Source of the DNA: Nitrospira defluvii
GTDB taxonomy: Bacteria > Nitrospirota > Nitrospiria > Nitrospirales > Nitrospiraceae
Direction of reading: 5' to 3'
Assembly (NCBI RefSeq): GCF_905220995.1
Contig: NZ_CAJNBJ010000022.1
Span: forward strand, 24,218-88,217
DNA length: 64,000 nt
Positions within the stretch are counted from its first letter, which is position 1. Each line of letters starts with the position of its first letter. Under the pieces are notes generated by a model. The model ran no database searches, was not told the DNA's origin, and was given only the letters and a program-made list of their open reading frames with translations. The position numbers were made by a program, and so were the translations under genes. Positions 26,390 to 34,381 of the stretch are shown piece by piece.

Positions 26390-27604
26390 ATGGCAGTTTT
26401 CTCCTACAGAGCGGCACGAGCGGATGGCACGACCTTCGAGGGCCATATCGAAGGTGACGATGAACATCTGGTGCGTGCCAAGCTCGAGTCCGACGGTCTC
26501 CTGGTCTTTCGTCTGTCACGACGGGGTGCGGGGATCGGCGTGCCGGGTCTTCCGGCCGGGCGCTGGGGGAAGTTGCCCCTTCAGGATTTTCTCGTGTTCA
26601 ACCAGGAGTTGCTGGCCCTGATCAAGGCAGGGTTGCCGGTCCTGCGGGTGTGGGATCTTCTGATCGATCGCACCCAGCGAGCGCCGTTCCGTGAGGCGTT
26701 GAAGGCTGTACGGCAGGACATTCGTGGCGGCGCGTCGGCTTCGGAGGCGCTCGGTAAGCATTCCGTCTATTTTTCCGATCTCTATCTGGCCACGATTCGT
26801 GCGGGCGAGCAGTCGGGCAATTTGGCGGAGGTGCTTCAACGGTACATTGCGTACCTCAAGTTGATGATTGGTCTGCGTCAAAAGGTGACGAAGGCGCTGG
26901 CCTATCCGGCATTCCTCGTGGTCGTCGGTATCGCGGTGGTGGGATTTCTCCTCAGTTACGTCATGCCGACCTTTATCTCGGTGTATGGCGAATCCTCTGC
27001 CAATTTGCCGACCGCAACCCGGTTGTTGATCTCAGTGATTCACATGGGAGAGGCGCAGCTGATCCCGGTGGCGATCGTTGTGATCGTGGCGACCGTCCTG
27101 GGACGTGCCTGGTATCAGACATCGGCGGGGCGGTTGTCCGTCGACCGGAATTTGCTCCGATTGCCCCTGTTAGGGACCATTTTGGTGGAGCACCATACCA
27201 TCCAGCTGACCCGTACGTTGGCGACGGTATTGGCGGGAGGAACGCCCATTGTTGAAGCGCTGGAGATTGCCCGTGGCGCCGTCTCCAACCGCTTCGTGTC
27301 CCGTGGGTTGGTCTCGGCGGTGAATGAGATTCGGGAGGGTAGCACGCTGGCCGCCGCGATTGAGCGACCGAAGATCTTGCCGAAATTGGCGATTGAAATG
27401 CTCTCGGTCGGAGAAGAAACGGGCTCGCTGGAGCCCATGCTCAGGGATGTGGCCGAGTTTTACGAGGGCGATCTCGATGTGCGTCTCAGCCAGTTGACGA
27501 CCTGGATCGAACCGGTGTTGTTGCTGGTGATGGGCATATTGGTGGGTGGGATCGTGATCATCATGTATCTCCCGATCTTTCAAATGGCCGGGACAATTCA
27601 ATGA
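26390..27604 (+). CDS. gspF: Type II secretion inner-membrane platform protein GspF/PilC
   Basis: The 404-residue product has the GspF opening MAVFSYRAARADGTTFEG and two repeated T2SSF domains (QELLALIKAGLPVLRVWDLL and TRTLATVLAGGTPIVEALEI), each followed by a membrane helix; the last helix is VLLLVMGILVGGIVIIMYLP ending PIFQMAGTI. It couples the GspE ATPase to pseudopilus assembly. A GTG at 26366 is in frame, but ATG 26390 gives the canonical N-terminus. Confidence 0.92.
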   Translation: MAVFSYRAARADGTTFEGHIEGDDEHLVRAKLESDGLLVFRLSRRGAGIGVPGLPAGRWGKLPLQDFLVFNQELLALIKAGLPVLRVWDLLIDRTQRAPFREALKAVRQDIRGGASASEALGKHSVYFSDLYLATIRAGEQSGNLAEVLQRYIAYLKLMIGLRQKVTKALAYPAFLVVVGIAVVGFLLSYVMPTFISVYGESSANLPTATRLLISVIHMGEAQLIPVAIVVIVATVLGRAWYQTSAGRLSVDRNLLRLPLLGTILVEHHTIQLTRTLATVLAGGTPIVEALEIARGAVSNRFVSRGLVSAVNEIREGSTLAAAIERPKILPKLAIEMLSVGEETGSLEPMLRDVAEFYEGDLDVRLSQLTTWIEPVLLLVMGILVGGIVIIMYLPIFQMAGTIQ

Positions 27605-27667
27605 TGCGGCAGCGCGGCTTGAGATGTTTCTCACAATGGTATCAGATTCCGGTCGGAGGCGAGTAGC

Positions 27668-29401
27668 ATGGCTATGCAACGTCATCTCACGCGACCGTCG
27701 TTGTCCGATGTGCTGGTGCGCGAAGGCATTCTCACCCGGCGGACGGTGGATCAGGTCGTAGTCCGTCTGGGGGGCAGCACCGCGGCGTTGGGGCAAACAC
27801 TGGTCGAGGAAGGCACGATCTCCGAAGCGGAACTCGCGCAGGCTTTGGCGGCCCAGTTTGGGCTGCCGTATGACCAGCTCACCGGCTTTCGGGTGGATCC
27901 GGAGTTTTATCACACGATTTCAGTGAAACTGATGCGACGCCACCCTTTCGTGCCTGTGAAAGACGAGGCGGGCGTCCTGACCATCGCCATTTCGGATCCC
28001 CAGAATCTGCTCGCGTTGGATGAGTTGGAAATTCTCCTCAATCGGCCGCTGCACTATGTGGTGAGCTCGCGGAGCGCGATTCAGGCTGCGCTGGAGCGAA
28101 GCGAGGGATCGAGCCAGGCGCTCCGGGAATTGGAAGCCGAGTATCGGTCGGTGTTGGTCAAGGAAGACGAGCGAGGGGAAGAGGTCCTGACCGTCGATCA
28201 CTTTGGTGAAGACCAAAGCCCGGTGGTTAAGCTGCTCGACACCATCATGCTCAGCGCGATGCAACGTCGGGCGAGCGACATCCACATCGAGGCCACGGAT
28301 CGCGCGACCACGGTTAAGTTCCGCGTGGACGGTATTCTGGTGTCAGCGATGGACCCGCTCGACGTCAAGCTGCATCCACCGCTGGTGTCCCGGTTGAAAG
28401 TCATGTCAGACCTGGACATCGCCGAGCGGCGGGTGCCGCAAGACGGAAGCTTTCGCATGCGCCTCGACCGGAAAACCGTCGATTTCCGGGTCTCGATTCT
28501 GCCGAGTGTGTTCGGGGAATCCGTCGTGATCAGAATCTTGGATCGGGAGGCGATCACGACCGGTGTGTCCACGTTGCGCCTGGATCGGCTCGGGTTCAAC
28601 CCCGAAGATCTCAAGCGGTTCCGGCGCGCCATCACGCGACCCTATGGCATGGTCCTCGTGACGGGCCCGACGGGCAGCGGCAAGACGACGACGCTCTATG
28701 CCGCCATCAGCGAAATGAATATTCAGGAAGATAAGCTGATCACGATTGAAGACCCAGTGGAATACCAGTTGCCGGGTGTCGTGCAGATCCCGGTCAACGA
28801 AAAGAAGGGCCTCACCTTTGCGCGAGGGTTGCGATCGATTCTGCGTCACGACCCGGACAAGATCATGGTCGGAGAAATCCGTGATGCCGAGACGGCGCAG
28901 ATTGCCATTCAGTCCGCTCTCACGGGCCATCTCGTGCTGACGACCGTGCACGCGAACAACGTCTTCGATGTGATCGGTCGATTCGCCTCGATGGGTATCG
29001 ATTCCTACAATTTCCTCGCGGCGTTGACCTGCGTCTTAGCGCAACGACTGATCCGGGTGATTTGCCCGGACTGCAGGCATCAGGTCCCACTCGATCAGGC
29101 GCTGGCCGAGGAGTCCGGTCTCGACTATGACGAATTCAAGGGTGCGCCGTTTTACGAAGGCAAGGGCTGTTCGGAGTGTCATGATACCGGCTATCGAGGA
29201 CGAAAGTGCATCACCGAGTTTCTGGATCTGACCGATGAAATCAAGGAAATGATTCTGGCGGATCGGGCGCTTTCGGAGATCCGGTATCGCGCGGTGACGG
29301 ACGGCATGATTACGCTGCGTCAATCTGCAGTGAAGAAAGTGCTGGCCGGAGAGACGACGTTGCGCGAAATCAATCGCGTCACGTTCAGCGAAGAGCGCTA
29401 A
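27668..29401 (+). CDS. gspE: Type II secretion/pilus assembly ATPase GspE/PilB
   Basis: The 577-residue ATPase has an N-terminal GspE_N domain (about 15-160), an Asp/His-rich N2 region, Walker A GPTGSGKTT (Gly333 to Lys339), Asp box ITIEDPVEYQLPGV, Walker B and His box (DKIMVGEIRDAETA, SALTGHLVLTTVHANN) and a C-terminal tetra-cysteine zinc motif CPDC...CSECHDTGYRG. It powers extension of the pseudopilus or secretion. No retraction ATPase (PilT) is seen in the window. ATG 27668 lies after GGAGGCGAG. Confidence 0.93.
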   Translation: MAMQRHLTRPSLSDVLVREGILTRRTVDQVVVRLGGSTAALGQTLVEEGTISEAELAQALAAQFGLPYDQLTGFRVDPEFYHTISVKLMRRHPFVPVKDEAGVLTIAISDPQNLLALDELEILLNRPLHYVVSSRSAIQAALERSEGSSQALRELEAEYRSVLVKEDERGEEVLTVDHFGEDQSPVVKLLDTIMLSAMQRRASDIHIEATDRATTVKFRVDGILVSAMDPLDVKLHPPLVSRLKVMSDLDIAERRVPQDGSFRMRLDRKTVDFRVSILPSVFGESVVIRILDREAITTGVSTLRLDRLGFNPEDLKRFRRAITRPYGMVLVTGPTGSGKTTTLYAAISEMNIQEDKLITIEDPVEYQLPGVVQIPVNEKKGLTFARGLRSILRHDPDKIMVGEIRDAETAQIAIQSALTGHLVLTTVHANNVFDVIGRFASMGIDSYNFLAALTCVLAQRLIRVICPDCRHQVPLDQALAEESGLDYDEFKGAPFYEGKGCSECHDTGYRGRKCITEFLDLTDEIKEMILADRALSEIRYRAVTDGMITLRQSAVKKVLAGETTLREINRVTFSEER

Positions 29402-29404
29402 CCG

Positions 29405-30412
29405 ATGTGGGATTGGATTACCAGTCGGCCGCAGTATTGCCTCAAAATCGGCTCGCATGATCTGGCCTGGGCGGAAGTCCACCGGAACTGGCGAGGGCGG
29501 CCTCGGTATCAGTGCGTCGTGTCGGCACTGCCCGAGGGCATCGTCCGTCTGTCACCGCTGGAGCAGAACATCATGTTGCCCCACGAGCTGGAATCGCATA
29601 TCCGGGCGATTGCCGGCTCGGCGACCACGCAGGCTCCCGGTCGATCCTCCACCCCCGGTGTGCCACGGGCAGCGACGGTGATTTTGCCGGATCTGGCTGT
29701 CCGGCTCGCCGTCGTGCGATTGCAGGATCTTCCCTGGAGTTCCGAGGAGCGGGATGCATTGGTACGGTGGCGTCTGGGACAGGAGCAACTCTTGTCGCTC
29801 AGCGGCGCCAAGGTGTTTTCTCAAGTCTTGTCCGAACCGGCTGCCTCCGGCGACGGGCCCTGCACGGTGTTGGCTGTGGTGGTGCAGGAATCCGTGTTGG
29901 CGCAGTACGAATCCGTCTGTGAAGCCGCCGGGCTGATTCCGCAGGAGGTCGATGTCGCGAGTCTCCGCCTGTATAACCTCTGGTCTCAAGGGGCGTCCAG
30001 GACGGCCCAGCCGACGGTCGATTTATTGTGGGTCAATGCGACGGATGGCGGAGTCACGGCGTTTGTCTTTCACAAGGGGGCGTTGGTATTTCTCCGTTCC
30101 AAATTGCAGGGCGGTATCGGGTCGGGCGGGGTGTGGCCATCCGGTTCGGAGCAAGTCGGCATTAATCGTATCGTGCAAGAGTGTGCGGATTCGATCTACG
30201 CCTGCCAGCAGCAGGTGCCGGAGTTGTCTATCAGCCAGGTCGTGTTGATCGCCGACGACGTGATGGGGCCTGGGTTGCGACAGCAGTTGGAGAAGGGGTT
30301 GGGCGTTCCCGTGCAGGAACTCGACTGGGACCGTGTGCAGCAGTACGGTGGGGGTACGATTACGGGACCTCGGAGCAGCGCTGCACTACCGGCCATCGCG
30401 GGGGTCGTCTAA
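29405..30412 (+). CDS. pilM: PilM-like actin-fold pilus assembly protein
   Basis: The 335-residue protein resembles the PilM/GspL cytoplasmic fold: LKIGSHDLAWAEV near the start, VILPDLAVRLAVVRLQDLP, a central CEAAGLIPQEVDVASLRLYN segment and QVVLIADDVMGPGL near the C-terminus. It lacks an obvious transmembrane helix, unlike GspL, and precedes PilN- and PilO-like genes, so it probably forms the cytoplasmic part of a PilMNO platform. The similarity is structural and contextual, with no single diagnostic motif. Confidence 0.72.
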   Translation: MWDWITSRPQYCLKIGSHDLAWAEVHRNWRGRPRYQCVVSALPEGIVRLSPLEQNIMLPHELESHIRAIAGSATTQAPGRSSTPGVPRAATVILPDLAVRLAVVRLQDLPWSSEERDALVRWRLGQEQLLSLSGAKVFSQVLSEPAASGDGPCTVLAVVVQESVLAQYESVCEAAGLIPQEVDVASLRLYNLWSQGASRTAQPTVDLLWVNATDGGVTAFVFHKGALVFLRSKLQGGIGSGGVWPSGSEQVGINRIVQECADSIYACQQQVPELSISQVVLIADDVMGPGLRQQLEKGLGVPVQELDWDRVQQYGGGTITGPRSSAALPAIAGVV

Positions 30413-30415
30413 GGG

Positions 30416-31042
30416 ATGCTGCTGGACAATCTGACATCGTTGCTTCGTGATGTGGCCTTACGGATCGGTCCGCCCGCCGCTCGCAGCGGTCTCTTCACGA
30501 TTAACCTGAGCAGCCGCTACCGGTGGTATCTGGCGCCGGCTCGGCTGGTGATCATGCTCTTGGCGGGGGCGATAGGGGTGGCCATGCTCTGGGACATGTC
30601 CCAGGCCTGGTTGGTTTGGCAAGACGTCCAATCAATGGAAACGGCGCTCAAGCAGGTTCAGGAACGAGATCGGGAGCTCTTGAAGGAGGCACAACAGGAG
30701 GGGCTCGACCTCTCGGATGCCGCGCTTCAGCTACTTCCCAAAGAAATCGAGTTTGCCAATCACTTGATCGAGAAACGGAGTTTCTCCTGGACGCGATTTC
30801 TGACTGAACTTGAACGGGCGATTCCTCAGCGGATTGCCGTCAACAGCATCCGGCTGGACCCGGCGAACGCCACGATCATGCTGACGGGTTCCGCCCGCGC
30901 GTTGGAGGATGTGACCACACTGACGGTGACATTTCAGGATCATCCCCAGTTTAAAGATCCGGTGCTAGGCCAGCATCGGGTGATGACCAATGGCCTCGTG
31001 GAGTTCGACCTGACCCTGCGCTATCGGAATCGGAACCAATGA
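30416..31042 (+). CDS. pilN: PilN-like assembly protein
   Basis: The 208-residue bitopic protein has a short cytoplasmic N-terminus with FTINLSSRYRWY (equivalent to the PilN INLLP motif that docks into PilM), a transmembrane helix (about 43-62), a coiled coil (QSMETALKQVQERDRELLKEA) and a ferredoxin-like periplasmic domain (RIAVNSIRLDPANATIMLTG). It starts three bases after pilM and overlaps pilO as ATGA. Confidence 0.75.
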   Translation: MLLDNLTSLLRDVALRIGPPAARSGLFTINLSSRYRWYLAPARLVIMLLAGAIGVAMLWDMSQAWLVWQDVQSMETALKQVQERDRELLKEAQQEGLDLSDAALQLLPKEIEFANHLIEKRSFSWTRFLTELERAIPQRIAVNSIRLDPANATIMLTGSARALEDVTTLTVTFQDHPQFKDPVLGQHRVMTNGLVEFDLTLRYRNRNQ

Positions 31043-31614
31043 TGTTTCCAGGCCTTGATCGTCTTCAACTGACCTGGCGCCAGCCCTACGCGCCCATTCT
31101 TCCTTGGATTGCCTTCGTGGCCGGGCTGTTCGTGTTGAGCTATGGTATCCACGTCTTGGTGCTTGGCGCGACGGAAGAGGAGCAGGTACGACTCGAAAGC
31201 GAGTGGGTGAAGGCACGGCAGCAGTTAAACCGGCACAAGGAGGCCAAGAAGGCCAAGGCGGATCTCCAGCGGGTGTGGGCCGTGCTGCCCTTGTTCAGGG
31301 ATTTCGCGCCCCTGGCGCTTGGCGTGACGGAAGAAGCGAAGCGTGATCAAGTCACCTTACCGGCTCTGTCCTATAAAACGGAAAAGACGTCGGTTCCCGA
31401 TGCCAGTAAAGCCGTGCTGCAGGGGACGGTGACCGGACGTTATGAGGATTTGCGTCGATTTCTGTACAACCTGGAGTCGGCGGAAGAACTGTTGTTCATT
31501 GAGGACCTCAACCTGGTTCGCTCGGGCAACGTCCAAGATCAGCAACTGACGTTCAATATTCGAATTTCGACCTATCTGCGCGGGGAACATCTGCAATCCC
31601 CGACGACGCCGTAA
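31039..31614 (+). CDS. pilO: PilO-like assembly protein
   Basis: The 191-residue bitopic protein has one N-terminal helix (ILPWIAFVAGLFVLSYGIHV), a coiled coil rich in Glu/Lys/Arg (about 50-80) and a periplasmic ferredoxin-like domain containing VTGRYEDLRRFLYNLESAEELLF, the typical PilO/GspM-like strand pattern. It pairs with the PilN-like protein. Confidence 0.75.
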   Translation: MMFPGLDRLQLTWRQPYAPILPWIAFVAGLFVLSYGIHVLVLGATEEEQVRLESEWVKARQQLNRHKEAKKAKADLQRVWAVLPLFRDFAPLALGVTEEAKRDQVTLPALSYKTEKTSVPDASKAVLQGTVTGRYEDLRRFLYNLESAEELLFIEDLNLVRSGNVQDQQLTFNIRISTYLRGEHLQSPTTP

Positions 31615-31619
31615 CGCAC

Positions 31620-32330
31620 ATGAATCGAGTCAGCAAAAATCAAGGATTGTTGCTGCTGTCCCTCGTGGTACTCTGGATCGGTTTGCTGATCTGGCAGTTT
31701 GACCACTCGAGCGAGCAGGCGCGAGTGCCGTTGACCCATGTCAGCGGGCAGCGCACGACGGGGAAGCCCACGGCATCGCCCGCCGGCGGCGATCTGCAGG
31801 TGCACCTCGAGCGGCTGGCCGCCATCAAGGGACAAAGGGACGCCACCTTTGCCACCCCGCGCAACATTTTTGCCAGCCTACTCCCTCAAGTCGAGCCGGT
31901 AGCGATTCCCAGTCCGGCGCCTCGCCGTGGGCGGTCTCGTGGCCCTGCCAAGCCTTCGGCGCCCCCTCCCACGGAGGAGGTGGTTGAAGAACCCCAGTCC
32001 GAAATCAAGACGGATGAGGAACCGGTTGAGGAAGGGCCCAAAGGTCCCACACCGGAAGAGATCGAACGCTTGCGCATCGCGACTGAGCTGAATCAGTTCC
32101 GGTATGTCGGGTTCATGGCGGTCGGCGGCGGCACGCAAAGGAAAAAGAACATGGCGGTGGTGGTCAAAAACGACGAAATGCATGTCGTGCAGGTGGGCGA
32201 AGTCATCGGCGGCGAGGTGTTGGTCAAGGATGTCTCGCAGAAGGACATCACGCTGCAAGACGTGGCGTCAAAAATCACGCAGGTCATTCCGGTCACGGAT
32301 GATCCCGGAGCGGGGGGACAGCCCAACTAG
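31620..32330 (+). CDS. PilP/GspC-like bitopic protein
   Basis: The 236-residue protein has an N-terminal membrane anchor (LLLLSLVVLWIGLLIW), a long Pro/Glu-rich linker (about 95-155) and a C-terminal beta domain (FRYVGFMAVGGGT, NDEMHVVQVGEVIGGEVLVKDV, SKITQVIPVTD) resembling the HR domain of GspC or PilP, which contacts the secretin N-domain. Position directly after PilO supports this. Family identity is moderately certain. Confidence 0.68.
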   Translation: MNRVSKNQGLLLLSLVVLWIGLLIWQFDHSSEQARVPLTHVSGQRTTGKPTASPAGGDLQVHLERLAAIKGQRDATFATPRNIFASLLPQVEPVAIPSPAPRRGRSRGPAKPSAPPPTEEVVEEPQSEIKTDEEPVEEGPKGPTPEEIERLRIATELNQFRYVGFMAVGGGTQRKKNMAVVVKNDEMHVVQVGEVIGGEVLVKDVSQKDITLQDVASKITQVIPVTDDPGAGGQPN

Positions 32331-32334
32331 GAGG

Positions 32335-32943
32335 ATGCGGTTGCGGCACCACCTCGAGAATACGCGCGGGATTACCTACCTGGCTTTGATGTTTTCCATC
32401 GTGCTGATCGGTATCTCCGTCTCCGCCGCCGCTCGTCAATGGACCGTCATGGTTCAACGGGAAAAAGAAGCCGATCTCATGGCGAAGGGGATCGAGATTC
32501 AAAATGCCCTGGCGCTCTACTCAGCCTACATGAAGATCGGGCGTATCATGCCCGCTGAAATCTATCCTCAGTCCTTGGCCGAATTGACACGTACGCCGAA
32601 ACCCTTCCTTCGCCGGGTCTACGAAGATCCGGTCGGCGGTGGAGAGTGGGAGTACATGCGCGCGCCCACCGGAGGCATTATGGGGGTGCGCAGCAAGAGT
32701 AAGGCGAAACCCATCAAAGAACGTGACTTTCCCCTCGCGGTCCGCCACTTTGAAGGCCGCAAGACGTATCATGATTGGATCTTCCAGCATCCGAATCCCT
32801 CTTCGCAATCCATGTTGATGCCGCCGATGATGGGCCTGGCGCCCGGCAACATGCCGCAGCAACCGGCAGCGCAGGGTGCCGTTCCGGGAGCGCCTGCCCC
32901 GCAAGCCGTTCCACCGATGCCCGGCGCTCCCCGGAACCCTTGA
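32335..32943 (+). CDS. Pseudopilin-like bitopic protein (degenerate class III signal)
   Basis: The product (about 200 residues) starts with a Gly-free basic leader and GITYLALMFSIVLIGISVSAAARQW. The hydrophobic block looks like a prepilin N-domain, but the Glu at mature position 5 is missing (LALM instead of LIEL), a form seen in some type II secretion minor components. Later segments YMKIGRIMPAEIYPQSLAEL and RRVYEDPVGGGEWEYM resemble the GspG-like scaffold with DP..GG. The C-terminus is a Pro/Met/Gln-rich tail. AGGAGG abuts ATG 32335, so TTG 32341 may be the real start. Confidence 0.62.
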   Translation: MRLRHHLENTRGITYLALMFSIVLIGISVSAAARQWTVMVQREKEADLMAKGIEIQNALALYSAYMKIGRIMPAEIYPQSLAELTRTPKPFLRRVYEDPVGGGEWEYMRAPTGGIMGVRSKSKAKPIKERDFPLAVRHFEGRKTYHDWIFQHPNPSSQSMLMPPMMGLAPGNMPQQPAAQGAVPGAPAPQAVPPMPGAPRNP

Positions 32944-33067
32944 CCCGACTCCGAACCCCACAGTATTCTGTCCCGCTATAGTCCATCGCGCCGACGTTCA
33001 CCCTCTTGATCGGTCGAGCCTTCGGCCTCGGCGCCTGACGCTTTGCCACACAGCAGGATTTCACGAC

Positions 33068-34381
33068 ATGGAACAAGATCTGACCGAAACCCAGGCTCCG
33101 GAACTCGATGCCCCGAGCGACGTGCTCTCTCCCGAAGACTATGTAGCGGCGTTGGTGAAGACGGCCAAGGGAGCAGCCGGCCGACTCGCGACCCTCTCTA
33201 CCGCGGTTAAGAACCAGGCCTTGCTGGCCATGGCCGACGGCCTTGAGGCGCAGGAAGCCGAACTACTGGCTGCCAATGAAAAAGATCTCGAGCCGTTCGA
33301 CTCCACCCCCGAAAGAAAGGCGGTCGCCGACCGGCTGCGGCTGACGGCGGAACGTGTTCGCGATATGGCCGCGGGGATCCGCGATATCGCCCGTCTGCCG
33401 GACCCCCTCGGCGAAACGCCCAAGATGTGGACGCGTCCGAATGGGATGCAGGTCGGGCGGATGCGGGTGCCCATCGGAGTCATCGGCATCATCTATGAAG
33501 CGCGTCCGAACGTAACAGCCGATTCCGCGGCGCTGTGTCTGAAATCCGGTAACGTCTGTCTCTTGCGCGGCGGCTCTGAAGCGCTGCACTCCAACACGGC
33601 GATCGCCAAGGTGCTGAGTGACTCTGCCGAGAAGGCCGGCGTGCCGTCCGGCGCGATCACCTTTGTCGACCGTCCGGAACGGGAGATTGTGCAACTGTTG
33701 CTGAAGCAAGATCGCTGGATCGACCTCATCATCCCCCGTGGCGGCGAATCACTCATGAAGACCATCGCCGAACACGCCACGATTCCGGTGCTGAAACACG
33801 ATCAGGGCGTGTGTCACACCTATGTTGACGTTGATGCCGATCCACTCGTCGCGGAGCAGATTTGTCTGAACGCCAAAGTGCAGCGCCCCTCCACCTGCAA
33901 CGCAATGGAGACATTGCTGGTACACCAAACGATCGCGCGCACCTGGTTGCCCCATCTCGTGGGTCGGCTCACGGCCGCGAAGGTCGAGGTGCGTGGCTGC
34001 CCAAAGACCATTCAGCTCTGCCCCGAGGTGAAGCCGGCGGCTGAGGACGACTTCGGCAGGGAATTCCTTGATCTCATCCTCGCCGTAAAGGTGGTCAAGA
34101 ATATGGACGAAGCCTTGGAGCATATCGCCACATTCGGATCCCAGCATACTGAAGCGATTGTGACCAAGGACTACGCGCGCGCGATGCGGTTTCTACGCGA
34201 GGTGGATGCCGGCGCGGTACTGGTGAATGCCTCAACCAGGCTGAACGACGGGTACCAGTTCGGGTTGGGGGCGGAAATCGGCATCAGTACCTCCCGCCTC
34301 CATGCGCGAGGCCCGATGGGGCTTGAGGAACTGACCTGTTCGAAGTTTGTTGTGTTGGGGAGCGGCCAAATCCGCGAATAA
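33068..34381 (+). CDS. proA: Gamma-glutamyl phosphate reductase (ProA)
   Basis: The 437-residue enzyme reduces gamma-glutamyl phosphate to glutamate semialdehyde with NADPH in proline synthesis. It shows RVPIGVIGIIYEARPNVTAD, KSGNVCLLRGGSEALHSN, IPRGGESLM, VQRPSTCNAMETLLV with catalytic Cys277, and GPMGLEELTCSKFVV at the end. The first 25 residues (EQDLTETQAPELDAPSD) are an extension relative to most ProA proteins. ATG 33068 is the start; the longer open frame from 32876 overlaps the preceding gene. No proB is nearby, and this housekeeping gene sits inside the secretion gene set. Confidence 0.95.
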   Translation: MEQDLTETQAPELDAPSDVLSPEDYVAALVKTAKGAAGRLATLSTAVKNQALLAMADGLEAQEAELLAANEKDLEPFDSTPERKAVADRLRLTAERVRDMAAGIRDIARLPDPLGETPKMWTRPNGMQVGRMRVPIGVIGIIYEARPNVTADSAALCLKSGNVCLLRGGSEALHSNTAIAKVLSDSAEKAGVPSGAITFVDRPEREIVQLLLKQDRWIDLIIPRGGESLMKTIAEHATIPVLKHDQGVCHTYVDVDADPLVAEQICLNAKVQRPSTCNAMETLLVHQTIARTWLPHLVGRLTAAKVEVRGCPKTIQLCPEVKPAAEDDFGREFLDLILAVKVVKNMDEALEHIATFGSQHTEAIVTKDYARAMRFLREVDAGAVLVNASTRLNDGYQFGLGAEIGISTSRLHARGPMGLEELTCSKFVVLGSGQIRE

